Shown here in pieces: positions 8,570 to 16,208 of a stretch of 64,000 nt of DNA. The first letter of the stretch is position 1, and each line of letters starts with the position of its first letter. Source of the stretch: Streptomyces sp. NBC_01481 (lineage in GTDB: Bacteria > Actinomycetota > Actinomycetes > Streptomycetales > Streptomycetaceae); NCBI RefSeq assembly GCF_026339995.1, contig NZ_JAPEPT010000005.1:310001-374000 (forward strand), given 5' to 3'. The translations under genes were made by a program, and so were the position numbers. The notes below the pieces were generated by a model. The model saw only the letters and a list, made by a program, of their open reading frames with translations. It searched no databases and was not told the origin of the DNA.

Positions 8570-9103
8570 TTATTCGGCCAGGACGGCTTCCGCGTCCAGG
8601 GTCGTACCGACCGCCTGGATCACCGCGGCGATCTTGAAGGCCTCCTGGATCGTCTCGCGGTCCACACCGGCCTTACGGAGCACCTGCTCGTGCGAGTCGA
8701 GGCACTGACCGCAGCCGTTGATCGCGGAGACGGCGAGCGACCACAGCTCGAAGTCGACCTTCTCCACACCCGGGTTGCCGATGACGTTCATCCGCAGACC
8801 CGCGCGAAGCGTCCCGTACTCCGGGTCCGACAGCAGATGCCGGGTCCGGTAGAAGACGTTGTTCATCGCCATGACGGCGGCGGCCGACTTGGCGGCGGTG
8901 TACGCCTCGGGGGAGAGGTTGGCCATGGCCTCGGGCTCCAGCTCGCGCAGCACCTTCGAGGAGCGCGAGGCGATCGCGCAGGCCAGGACGGTGCCCCAGA
9001 GCTGCTGCTGAGGCAGCTCACTGTTGCCGATGACCGAACCGAGGTTCAGCTTCAGGTCCTTGGCGTAGTCCGGGACCGCGGACTTGAGGGTGTCGAGGGA
9101 CAT
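8570..9103 (-). CDS. ahpD: Alkyl hydroperoxide reductase AhpD
   Basis: A 177-residue AhpD carboxymuconolactone-decarboxylase-fold protein. The active-site set is visible: Glu119, the CGQC pair at 131 and 134, and His138 (INGCGQCLDSHEQVL). AhpD recycles oxidised AhpC using dihydrolipoamide-linked electrons. The ATG at 9103 is only 5 bases after the ahpC stop codon, so ahpC-ahpD form one operon. Full length for the family. Confidence 0.95.
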   Translation of the reverse strand: MSLDTLKSAVPDYAKDLKLNLGSVIGNSELPQQQLWGTVLACAIASRSSKVLRELEPEAMANLSPEAYTAAKSAAAVMAMNNVFYRTRHLLSDPEYGTLRAGLRMNVIGNPGVEKVDFELWSLAVSAINGCGQCLDSHEQVLRKAGVDRETIQEAFKIAAVIQAVGTTLDAEAVLAE

Positions 9104-9108
9104 CTCAA

Positions 9109-9678
9109 TCACTCGCCCGACAGGAGCGCGACCGGGTCGAGGGTGTTCTCGCCCTTGGTCCAGTTGCACGGGCACAGCTCGTCGGTCTGCAGGGCGTCCA
9201 GCACCCGCAGGACCTCCTTGGGGTTACGGCCGACGGAGCCGGCGGTCACCATCGTGAACTGGATCTCGTTGTTCGGGTCGACGATGAAGACGGCGCGCTG
9301 CGCGAAGCCGTCCTCGCCCTCGATGCCGAGGTCGCGCATCAGCTCGTGCCTGGAGTCGGCCATCATCGGGAAGGGCAGGTCACGCAGGTCGGCGTGGTCC
9401 TTGCGCCAGGCGTGGTGGACGAACTCGGAGTCGCCGGAGAAGCCGAGGATCTGGGCGTCACGGTCGGCGAACTCGTCGTTCAGCTTGCCGAAGGCCGCGA
9501 TCTCGGTGGGGCAGACGAAGGTGAAGTCCTTGGGCCACGCGAAGGCCACCAACCAACCTTTTTCGTCGCGATTGCGCTTCAGCCAATCGCGATCGATGCG
9601 CTCAAACTCCTTGCCCGTCTCCAGGGACACGCAGGCCATGAGGTCGAACTCGGGAAACTGGTCACCGACGGTGAGCAT
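9109..9678 (-). CDS. ahpC: Alkyl hydroperoxide reductase AhpC (2-Cys peroxiredoxin)
   Basis: A 189-residue peroxiredoxin that reduces hydrogen peroxide and organic peroxides. The peroxidatic Cys56 is in DFTFVCPTE and the resolving Cys is in ELCPCNW (169 or 171), the arrangement of actinobacterial AhpC that pairs with AhpD. The ATG at 9678 is preceded by AAGGAG. In Streptomyces this gene is normally divergent from oxyR and activated by OxyR. Two LysR-type dyads do lie upstream (9756-9809), but oxyR itself is displaced by an inserted recombinase gene. A 7-bp inverted repeat ACGTAAG/CTTACGT at 9695-9720 lies in the likely 5' leader. Confidence 0.95.
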   Translation of the reverse strand: MLTVGDQFPEFDLMACVSLETGKEFERIDRDWLKRNRDEKGWLVAFAWPKDFTFVCPTEIAAFGKLNDEFADRDAQILGFSGDSEFVHHAWRKDHADLRDLPFPMMADSRHELMRDLGIEGEDGFAQRAVFIVDPNNEIQFTMVTAGSVGRNPKEVLRVLDALQTDELCPCNWTKGENTLDPVALLSGE

Positions 9679-9694
9679 TGAACTCCTTGAAGCG

Positions 9695-9720
9695 ACGTAA
9701 GCCTCAAAAGGGACTTACGT
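9695..9720 (-). promoter_or_regulatory. Inverted repeat in the ahpC leader
   Basis: ACGTAAG at 9695-9701 is perfectly repeated in inverse as CTTACGT at 9714-9720. It lies about 17 bases upstream of the ahpC start and could be a leader hairpin or a protein site. Confidence 0.4.
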
Positions 9721-9755
9721 GGGGGGTTGGACTGGGGCCCACCCTGTCACGGAGG

Positions 9756-9809
9756 CTATTGATCACGGAAATAGGCCAAGCGGCTCTGATTGATCGATGT
9801 TGCTTATCG
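9756..9809. promoter_or_regulatory. Two LysR-type (OxyR-like) dyads upstream of ahpC
   Basis: CTAT-N11-ATAG at 9756-9774 and TGAT-N11-ATCG at 9791-9809 both fit the T-N11-A rule for LysR-family sites and lie in the ahpC promoter region. The second is one base short of a perfect TGAT/ATCA dyad. Joining its TTATC to the TTATC just upstream of oxyR (11636-11640) restores the perfect dyad. Confidence 0.55.
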
Positions 9810-11640
9810 TGTGCCTCGGGCAAGATCGAGGAGGTTCCATCCGGTTCGACCCCCGAAGTTCGGCGCATTGCCCGGTGTGGCGTGGCGAATAGGAAGACCT
9901 CCTCGCTCCCCGGGAGGGGCTTTAGTCACCCTGCCCAAACGATTTCGATGAGCTCGGGGTCGAACCTCTTTCCTCGCCCAGCCGGATGGATGAGGACAGC
10001 CCGGATGCTTTGCCTCAGCCAGTGCTTCTTCTCCGGAATGCTGTAATCCGACCAGTCCCGCAGAAGGTCTTGCGAGGCGTCCTGGCGCTGCACTCTGGAT
10101 GCCAGGAGCTTGCGGCGCTCACGAGTGAGCTTGTCGCGTTCCTCCTCCAGCTCCTCGATCAGGTCGAGGGTCTGGGTCATGGAGATGCGCTTCGCTCTGC
10201 GGCGTTCGTTGACCTCGTTCATCTCCTGAGCGATCTCTGCGAGTCGCTCATCGTTCTGCGTCTCGTCGATCTTTTCGGGCGCATTGCCGACGCCGAGGCT
10301 GCGTCGTACCTCGTCGAGGTAGACGGCAGTTACGAGGTCTTCGATGGGCGGACCGACGCGGGTGATGCCTCCGCAACCGCCGAGGTTGGTGAGGCAGGCG
10401 TACCTGTAGCCATACTTCACGTATGAACTGGTACCCCTGGGATACCAGTTGGAGTTCATGGGGAACGAGCACAAGCCGCACCGGGCGATCCCGCTCAGGA
10501 GGTACTTCTGGCTGGTGTCGTGCGGCTTGTCGCCCCCTCCCTTGCGAGCGTTCTTGCGCCTTTCAATCTCTTCGGCGCAGGCCGCCCACTCTTCGGGCGA
10601 GAAGATGATTTCCCAGTCACCAGGTACGGGCTTGCCGCTCTTGTAGACGACGTGGTCGGGCATCCACGGCTTCTTGCTCCCGCGACGCTCCGCCTGTGGC
10701 AAGTAGGTTTGAAAGCCGCAGACTCGAGGGTTGACCAATCGCGCCTCAACAGTGGAGTGCTGGAGGCTGTACTCGTTACTGCCGTCATTCCTGCGTCGCT
10801 TCGTCACCTTCGGTTTGTAGCCGAGGGCGATCCACTCCTTGCGGATCTGGCCAACTGTCTTGCCCCCGGGTACCGCCAGGATGCCTGCGCGCAGGACCGC
10901 CGCCTCTTTGTCATGCAGGGTCTTGCGGTCACTTGCCCACCCGAAGGGTCGGGGGGCTCCGTGCATCCGGCCTCGCTCGGCGTTGGCCTTGTTCGTCCCG
11001 CTGACTCGGCGCTTGGTGTTCGCGACCTCCACACCGCCCATAGTGGCCTGCACCATGAACATGCTGCGGCCCTCGATCGTGGACAGATCGGTACCGCCGT
11101 CGACGGCGCGGCCGACGAGCTTCGGGTTGATGAGGTAGAGGCGATTGATACGCGCCGCGTCGAACTCAAGACGCGCGAGGCGGTCGGCGTGTGTGAAAAC
11201 GATGCCACGAATGGCACCGCTCGCCAGGTCCTTCAGCATCTGTTCGAACTCTGGCCGGACTATCAGCGGGTCGGAGGCTGGGGTGTTGTTGTCGTTGTAC
11301 TCGCGGACGATGGTCCAACCCGACTTGGTCGCGAACTGCTCGTTCCTCTTGAGCTGGTCGGCTACCTGCTCCCCTTCCTTCCGGCTGGTGGTGCGTGATT
11401 TCAGGGCCTTGTCCTCTGACAGCCGACCGTACGAGCCGACAGGTATCACGTCGTACCCCCTCCCCCGGCCTGCCCGATCGCCCGCGTGAGCGGTATCGGT
11501 GCAGGTCACGCCGTGATTCTCGCCATGGCGGTCATTGTAAATTACGTGTACTGATAAGTGGTGATCTATCACTCGAAGGCGACCCTCCACTTATTCGCGG
11601 AAGTCGCTAGACTCGGTCATCGCGATCGGGGCTAGTTATC
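9804..11640. mobile_element. Inferred single-gene serine-recombinase insertion between ahpC and oxyR
   Basis: The boundaries are inferred from TTATC present at both sides (9804-9808 and 11636-11640). Removing one copy and everything between rejoins ahpC and oxyR in the divergent arrangement typical of Streptomyces and recreates a perfect TGAT-N11-ATCA dyad. The only gene inside is the recombinase. The oxyR-proximal end carries several repeats: TTATCAGT on both strands (11549-11556 and 11636-11643), the palindrome GTGATCTATCAC (11560-11571), and GATAAGTGG/CCACTTATT arms. This resembles an attachment region. Confidence 0.55.
9926..11509 (-). CDS. Large serine recombinase (site-specific integrase)
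   Basis: About 527 residues. The N-terminal resolvase/invertase catalytic domain has the nucleophile motif GSYGRLSED and the second catalytic block IVFTHADRLARLEFD. A recombinase domain follows (about 190-330), then a zinc-ribbon with Cys pairs (ARCGLCSF and ACLTNLGGCGG), then a coiled-coil arm rich in Glu/Arg (about 430-490). This is the phiC31-like architecture used by phages and integrative elements. The GTG at 11509 is preferred because a -10-like TACAAT lies upstream (11539-11534); the frame stays open up to a GTG at 11590. No excisionase, replication or transfer genes accompany it. Confidence 0.85.
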   Translation of the reverse strand: MTCTDTAHAGDRAGRGRGYDVIPVGSYGRLSEDKALKSRTTSRKEGEQVADQLKRNEQFATKSGWTIVREYNDNNTPASDPLIVRPEFEQMLKDLASGAIRGIVFTHADRLARLEFDAARINRLYLINPKLVGRAVDGGTDLSTIEGRSMFMVQATMGGVEVANTKRRVSGTNKANAERGRMHGAPRPFGWASDRKTLHDKEAAVLRAGILAVPGGKTVGQIRKEWIALGYKPKVTKRRRNDGSNEYSLQHSTVEARLVNPRVCGFQTYLPQAERRGSKKPWMPDHVVYKSGKPVPGDWEIIFSPEEWAACAEEIERRKNARKGGGDKPHDTSQKYLLSGIARCGLCSFPMNSNWYPRGTSSYVKYGYRYACLTNLGGCGGITRVGPPIEDLVTAVYLDEVRRSLGVGNAPEKIDETQNDERLAEIAQEMNEVNERRRAKRISMTQTLDLIEELEEERDKLTRERRKLLASRVQRQDASQDLLRDWSDYSIPEKKHWLRQSIRAVLIHPAGRGKRFDPELIEIVWAG

Positions 11641-11645
11641 AGTGG

Positions 11646-12623
11646 GTGTCAGTGCGTACGGCGAAAAGGCTCAAACAGCCGAGTCTCGCGCAGCTGCGCG
11701 CCTTCGCGGCCGTGGCGGAGCATCTGCACTTCCGGGACGCCGCGGCAGCAATCGGGATGAGTCAGCCCGCACTCTCGGGGGCCGTGTCCGCCCTGGAGGT
11801 GGCACTGGGTGTCCAGCTGCTGGAGCGTACGACCCGCAGGGTGCTGCTGTCCCCGGCCGGGGAGCGGCTCGCGGTGCGCGCCAAGGCGGTGCTGGAGGCG
11901 GTCGGTGAGCTGATGGAGGAGGCCGAGGCGGTACGCGCCCCCTTCACCGGAGTCCTCAGGCTCGGTGTGATCCCGACCGTCGCTCCCTATCTTCTGCCGA
12001 ATGTGCTGCGGCTCGTGCACGACCGCTACCCCGACCTCGATCTCCAGGTCCACGAGGAACAGACCTCCTCGCTGCTGGAGGGGCTCGGGGCCGGGCGGCT
12101 CGATCTGCTGCTGCTCGCCGTGCCGCTCGGGGTGCCCGGAGTGACCGAACTGCCGCTGTTCGACGAGGACTTTGTGCTGGTCACTCCCGATGACCACTGG
12201 CTGGGCGGGCGGCAGGACATCCCGCGCGAGGCACTGCGCGAGCTGCATCTGCTGCTGCTCGACGAGGGGCACTGCCTGCGCGACCAGGCCCTCGACATCT
12301 GCCGTGAGGCCGGACGCACCGAGGGTGCTCCGGTGACCACGACCGCCGCGGGCCTGTCGACCCTCGTGCAGCTGGTCGCGGGCGGGCTCGGCGTGACGCT
12401 GCTGCCGCGTACGGCGGTCGACGTCGAGACCGGCCGGGGCGGGCGGCTGCAGACGGGGTACTTCGCGGAGCCGGCTCCCGCGCGACGGATCGCCCTGGCG
12501 ATGCGCGCGGGTGCGGCACGCCAAGGAGAGTTCGTGGAGTTCGCGCAGGCACTGCGGGAGGCGATGGCGGTGCTTCCGGTCCGGGTGCTCTCCGCCGGGG
12601 CCCGAGGCGGAGCTGACTCTTAA
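11646..12623 (+). CDS. oxyR: LysR-family peroxide regulator OxyR
   Basis: A 325-residue LysR-type regulator. The N-terminal winged helix begins PSLAQLRAFAAVAEHLHF and continues with ALSGAVSALE; the effector domain follows. Cysteines in LLDEGHCLRDQALDICREAG match the redox pair (CxxxxxxxxC) of OxyR. Its neighbour ahpC, and the usual Streptomyces gene order, support the name. Start is GTG 11646 or GTG 11652; neither has a clear ribosome site. The upstream DNA is recombinase-associated, so the native oxyR promoter appears to have been separated from the gene. Confidence 0.9.
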   Translation: MSVRTAKRLKQPSLAQLRAFAAVAEHLHFRDAAAAIGMSQPALSGAVSALEVALGVQLLERTTRRVLLSPAGERLAVRAKAVLEAVGELMEEAEAVRAPFTGVLRLGVIPTVAPYLLPNVLRLVHDRYPDLDLQVHEEQTSSLLEGLGAGRLDLLLLAVPLGVPGVTELPLFDEDFVLVTPDDHWLGGRQDIPREALRELHLLLLDEGHCLRDQALDICREAGRTEGAPVTTTAAGLSTLVQLVAGGLGVTLLPRTAVDVETGRGGRLQTGYFAEPAPARRIALAMRAGAARQGEFVEFAQALREAMAVLPVRVLSAGARGGADS

Positions 12624-12765
12624 GTAGGCGGTCGGTTTTCTGATCGACGACGGTCTTTGACCGGCGGGGACATTGCAGCTTCGGTCATATTGCATGACTG
12701 GCGGAAGATGCGCCTCCGCGGCTGATACACATACCCCCTCGGTGTCATATGTCAGGCACCAGTGC

Positions 12766-12829
12766 GAAATTCATGTGTCCTGAAATTCGTGTGCCCTGAA
12801 ATTCATGGGCGCTGAATCGATGGGCGCGG
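12766..12829. repeat. Four tandem 16-bp repeats upstream of the DUF4388-like gene
   Basis: Units start at 12766, 12782, 12798 and 12814. The first three read GAAATTCATGTGTCCT, GAAATTCGTGTGCCCT and GAAATTCATGGGCGCT; the fourth (GAATCGATGGGCGCGG) is degenerate. They end 16 bases before the start codon and hold the only AT-rich words in the region. Confidence 0.8.
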
Positions 12830-12845
12830 CTGCCAAGGGGGAGTG

Positions 12846-13781
12846 ATGCCGGACATTCGCGAATCCCTTCACCGCGCCGGACAGGGCATGCTCTCTCTCG
12901 CGCTGGCCCAGTGCCGCGCGGCCGGATCGACCATGGTCCTGCGGGTGTGCGGCCGGCCGGGCGGCGTGTTCCATCTCCGGCAGGGCGGCGTGGTCGCGGT
13001 CGAGAGCCCCGGAGCCCCCGGAATCGAGACGCTGCTGCTGCGCTCCGGCCGGGTCAGCGAGGCGGACTGGGCCGCGTTGGTCCCGGTGGGCAGGGACTCG
13101 CGCAGGCCCGTCGCCGAACTGGTGGCGCGCGGGCACATCGGCGCCGCCGAACTCCAGGTCGTATCCGCGATGGCCCTGCAGGACGCGGTCTTCGCCGTCC
13201 TCGCGGGAGACATGGGCGACTGCCTCGCCGATCCCGAGAGCGGCCCGCTGGTCCCGGTCGGCCCGGGTGAGGACCCGCTGCGGCTGCTCGACGATGCGGG
13301 CAGGAAACTCGCCGCTCTCGCCGCGATGCCCCACGCGGTCCTGCCCGACCGGGAGCGGGTCGTCGTCCGCCGCGGCGTCGACGGCCCGGCCGAGGACCTG
13401 GCGCCCCACAGGAAGGAGATCCTCTATCTCGCCGACGGCAGGCGCACCCCGCGGGACATCGCCTTCATGATCGGCCGAGGCGTCTACCACGTGACCGTGG
13501 AGATCTCCCGGATGCTCGCCGAGGGGCTGCTGGAGCGGGTCACGCGCAGTGCGGGGACCGGCGTTCCGCGCGTGTGGGCGACGCAGGCTCCGGTGCCGCG
13601 GCGTCCGGCCGTCGCCCCGGATGTTGGGGACACGGCCGGGGAGCTGCCCCGCCGCACCCCCGGGGCCAGCGGGATCACGGAGAAGACTCTCGCCGCGGAC
13701 GTTTCCGCGACGAGCTGGAAAGGGCTCTTCCGATTTCGAAGTCGTACCCGGACAGCGAATTCCGGGGTCGCGGACTCCTGA
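12846..13781 (+). CDS. DUF4388/PATAN-like regulatory protein
   Basis: A 311-residue protein. The ATG at 12846 (or the overlapping GTG at 12843) follows GGGGGA. The first 150 residues resemble DUF4388/PATAN domains: a glycine-turn beta segment (GGVFHLRQGGVVAVESPGAPG) followed by a helical part. Residues 190-250 contain a winged-helix-like stretch (KEILYLADGRRTPRDIAFMI, then EISRMLAEGLLERV). The C-terminal 60 residues look disordered. It precedes two roadblock-type proteins with short spacing, an arrangement seen around signalling GTPases, but no GTPase gene is present here. Function not known. Confidence 0.6.
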   Translation: MPDIRESLHRAGQGMLSLALAQCRAAGSTMVLRVCGRPGGVFHLRQGGVVAVESPGAPGIETLLLRSGRVSEADWAALVPVGRDSRRPVAELVARGHIGAAELQVVSAMALQDAVFAVLAGDMGDCLADPESGPLVPVGPGEDPLRLLDDAGRKLAALAAMPHAVLPDRERVVVRRGVDGPAEDLAPHRKEILYLADGRRTPRDIAFMIGRGVYHVTVEISRMLAEGLLERVTRSAGTGVPRVWATQAPVPRRPAVAPDVGDTAGELPRRTPGASGITEKTLAADVSATSWKGLFRFRSRTRTANSGVADS

Positions 13782-13823
13782 AGGGCCGGGGAAATCAAGC
13801 ACATGTGCGAGAGGGTTCAGTGA

Positions 13824-14198
13824 ATGGATCATAATGCTCTGGCCGGGGAAATGAAGGGACTCCGCGACCAGATACCAGGAATTACCGATACGGCGGTGGT
13901 GGCCGTCGACGGGCTGCTCATCGCGGCCGACACAGAGGACGCCATCGAACCGAACGGCCTCGCCGCGCTCGCCGCGGCCGGCCTCGGTCTTGCCCGGCGT
14001 ACGGCAGCGGCGACCGGCCGCGGATCCCTGCGGCGCACGGTCGCCTACGGAAACCGGGGCTGTGCGGCCGTCTACGCGGTGGGTGACACCGCCCTGATGG
14101 TGGTGCTCGGTGACGAAGGCCTCGACGTCGAACGGCTCCACCTCGAATCCCAGCCGATGCTGAACCGCATCGGAGCCATCCTGTCCGGAGGGAAGTAA
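13824..14198 (+). CDS. Roadblock/LC7-domain protein
   Basis: A 124-residue single-domain protein with the roadblock pattern: helix (EMKGLRDQIPGITDTAVVAVDGLLIAAD), helix (LAALAAAGLGLARRTAAATG), strands (YGNRGCAAVYAVGDTALMVVLGDEG) and a C-terminal helix. Such proteins regulate Ras-like GTPases (MglB-type) and occur in Streptomyces conservons. The ATG at 13824 follows GAGAGGG. The next gene starts 5 bases after its stop, so they share an mRNA. Confidence 0.8.
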   Translation: MDHNALAGEMKGLRDQIPGITDTAVVAVDGLLIAADTEDAIEPNGLAALAAAGLGLARRTAAATGRGSLRRTVAYGNRGCAAVYAVGDTALMVVLGDEGLDVERLHLESQPMLNRIGAILSGGK

Positions 14199-14203
14199 CG
14201 CGC

Positions 14204-14635
14204 ATGGCGACGAAGCGCATGGCCCAGGGGTTCTCGGACCAAGTCATGGCCCTGGTGAAGGCCATGAGGTCCGAGACGCCCGACTGTCTGGCGGCCGGTG
14301 TCGTCGACCTGGCGACCGGCATGCTCCTGTCGTACGAGACCGTCGACAGTCATCCGCCGGAGGTGCTTGACCTGCTCGCCGGAGCGACGCTGGACCTGTT
14401 CCAGGGGCGCACGGTGGTGATGATCGAGGACGTCTTCAAGGAACGCAGGGGCGTCAATACCGATCAGCACTACTTCCAGGAAATCCTCGTGAACAGCGAC
14501 AACTTGACCCATCTGTTCATCCGCATGAACGAGAGCCAGGACGTCGTCGTGGTCGCGGTGTGCCGCAAGTCGGTGAACGTGGGCATGCTCTTCGCCCAGG
14601 CCAGGCGGGTGATGAAGGAGTTCGGCGGGATCTGA
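14204..14635 (+). CDS. Second roadblock-like protein
   Basis: A 143-residue protein starting at ATG 14204; its ribosome site GGAGGGAAG overlaps the end of the preceding gene, suggesting coupled translation. The pattern ACLAAGVVDLATGMLLSYE type strand pair, a helix (PEVLDLLAGATLDLFQG), then strands (LTHLFIRMNESQDVVVVAVC) and a final helix (GMLFAQARRVMKEFG) fits the roadblock/longin fold, though identity to the previous gene is low. It probably forms a heteromer with the upstream protein. A strong hairpin follows at 14655-14683. Confidence 0.6.
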   Translation: MATKRMAQGFSDQVMALVKAMRSETPDCLAAGVVDLATGMLLSYETVDSHPPEVLDLLAGATLDLFQGRTVVMIEDVFKERRGVNTDQHYFQEILVNSDNLTHLFIRMNESQDVVVVAVCRKSVNVGMLFAQARRVMKEFGGI

Positions 14636-14654
14636 TCCCGCCGGTCCCTTGGTG

Positions 14655-14683
14655 CTGGATGTGCGGCGCGGCCGCACATCCAG
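14655..14683 (+). terminator. Terminator hairpin and dispersed palindrome after the roadblock genes
   Basis: CTGGATGTGCGGC pairs with GCCGCACATCCAG around a 3-base loop (13 bp). The same sequence, followed by CCCGTCCGGC, recurs at 29817-29850, so this is a dispersed palindromic unit used as a terminator. The rest of 14684-14802 shows no gene. Confidence 0.75.
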
Positions 14684-14802
14684 CCCGTCCGGCATTTCGA
14701 GGACACGACCGAAGGCGTACGGGGGGTCTGGCTTGCCCCCGGTCATGGGAAGGGGCTGGGTGGGGCGAAGAAAGCGGACCTGCGCCGCCCGGCGGGCGGG
14801 AG

Positions 14803-15027
14803 CTACTCCGCGTCGTCCCGCGGCCCCGCCGCCGGCGGGCGGCCCCGTCGCGGGAGTGGCCCGACGCCGCCCGGCAGGCGGCCCGCGTCCGACAGGGCGC
14901 GGCGCAGCACGAACTCGATCTGCGCGTTCGCGCTGCGCAGCTCGTCCGAGGCCCACCGCGCCAGCGCCTCGTACACCGCCGGGTCGAGCCGCAGCAGCAC
15001 CTGCTTGCGTTCGGGCGGCGGCGTCAC
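14803..15027 (-). CDS. Small ribbon-helix-helix-like protein coupled to the SPFH gene
   Basis: A 74-residue protein. Residues 6-45 (RKQVLLRLDPAVYEALARWA, then ELRSANAQIEFVLRRAL) fit an Arc/MetJ-type ribbon-helix-helix DNA-binding fold; the Pro/Arg/Gly-rich tail is probably disordered. The GTG start overlaps the stop of the upstream SPFH gene by four bases (GTGA), which indicates translational coupling. A perfect 12-bp palindrome in the operon promoter (16009-16020) is a plausible target for autoregulation. Confidence 0.65.
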   Translation of the reverse strand: MTPPPERKQVLLRLDPAVYEALARWASDELRSANAQIEFVLRRALSDAGRLPGGVGPLPRRGRPPAAGPRDDAE

Positions 15028-15959
15028 TGGTAGAGCGTGCCCGTATTGAGGACCGGCTGGGGCGCACGGTCACCGCACAGCACCACCATCAGATTCGACA
15101 CCATCGCCGCCTTCCGTTCCGCGTCGAGTTCCACGATGTCCCGCTCCTGGAGCCTGGCCAGCGCCGCCTCGACCATGCCGACCGCGCCGTCCACGATCTG
15201 CCGCCGTGCCGCGACCACCGCGCCCGCCTGCTGGCGCTGCAGCATCGCGGACGCGATCTCCGGCGCGTACGCGAGGTGCGTGAAGCGGGACTCGATGATG
15301 TGGACGCCCGCCGCCTCCACGCGCGCGTGCAGCTCGATGGCCAGCTTCTCCGTGATCTCTTCCGCGTTGCCGCGCAGCGACAGGCCGTCCTCGTCGTGCG
15401 CGTCGTAGGGGTACTCGATGGCGATGTGCCGTACGGCCGCCTCGGTCTGCGTCGAGACGAACTCCAGGAAGTCGTCGACCTCGAACAGCGCCTGCGCGGT
15501 GTCCTCGACCTTCCACACCACGACCGCGGCGAGTTCGATCGGGTTGCCGTACGCGTCGTTGACCTTCAGGACGGCGGTCTCGTGGTTCCGCACCCGCGTC
15601 GAGATCTTGGTCCGCGAGGTGAGCGGGTTGACCCAGCGCAGTCCGTCCGTACGGATCGTGCCCCGGTAGCGCCCGAAGAGCTGGACCACCCGCGCCTCGC
15701 CCGGCGCGACCGTGTTCAGTCCGCACATCGCGAAGAACGCGGCGAGCGCGATCACGATCCCGAGGACTATCAGGGCCGCCTTCGTGCCGGCCGCGTCGGC
15801 GGAGGCGCCTATCACGATGAGTGCCACTCCGCCGCCGAGGCCGAGCAGCCCCAGCAGCAGGGCGAGTCCCCCGCCGATGCTGTGCGCCGGAATTTCACGA
15901 ACCTGTGGCGTCGGCATCTGCGGCAGGTCGTCCACGGTCGAAGTGCTGGTGGCAGGCAT
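15024..15959 (-). CDS. SPFH/Band-7 domain membrane protein
   Basis: A 311-residue protein. A short N-terminal tail is followed by two membrane helices (about 28-52 and 60-84) and an SPFH/prohibitin-type domain (about 86-240: NTVAPGEARVVQLFGRYRGT, RWVNPL, then VRHIAIEYPYDAH). An Ala/Glu-rich helix (HARVEAAGVHIIESRF to ARRQIVDGAVGMVEAAL) completes it. SPFH proteins oligomerise in membrane microdomains. The operon with a ribbon-helix-helix protein is common in actinobacteria (from memory). Start ATG at 15959. Confidence 0.85.
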   Translation of the reverse strand: MPATSTSTVDDLPQMPTPQVREIPAHSIGGGLALLLGLLGLGGGVALIVIGASADAAGTKAALIVLGIVIALAAFFAMCGLNTVAPGEARVVQLFGRYRGTIRTDGLRWVNPLTSRTKISTRVRNHETAVLKVNDAYGNPIELAAVVVWKVEDTAQALFEVDDFLEFVSTQTEAAVRHIAIEYPYDAHDEDGLSLRGNAEEITEKLAIELHARVEAAGVHIIESRFTHLAYAPEIASAMLQRQQAGAVVAARRQIVDGAVGMVEAALARLQERDIVELDAERKAAMVSNLMVVLCGDRAPQPVLNTGTLYQ

Positions 15960-16008
15960 GTTCGCTCCCCGTTTGTGACGTCGGCGACCTCCGTCGACGC
16001 CTTAGCAT

Positions 16009-16020
16009 AGTGATATCACT
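16009..16020. promoter_or_regulatory. Perfect 12-bp palindrome in the SPFH operon promoter
   Basis: AGTGATATCACT is a perfect inverted repeat lying about 50 bases upstream of the SPFH start and is flanked by AT-rich bases (TAGCAT before, TTTAAC after) in otherwise GC-rich DNA. It has the appearance of a repressor operator overlapping a promoter. Confidence 0.6.
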
Positions 16021-16208
16021 TTAACAGGCATCGCAACCCTGCGCACCTCTCATGAGTCGGTTCCATGAGACGGGGTGCTGATTCTCACGTCCGGAAAAGA
16101 CCGGATCGGTTGCCCTTTGTCTGTACGAGCGGTGTTAGCTTTCTGAGCTGATTCCGGGCCGGTTCCGGCCACGAGACCACAGAAAACGACGACTGGAGCA
16201 ACGAAGCG

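Noticed and set aside
9840..9875. TPsiC-like word GGTTCGACCCCC, suggesting a tRNA at the recombinase junction
   Set aside because: Only a partial T-arm (4 of 5 pairs) is formed and no anticodon, D-arm or acceptor stem can be built. A tRNA attachment site is therefore not supported.
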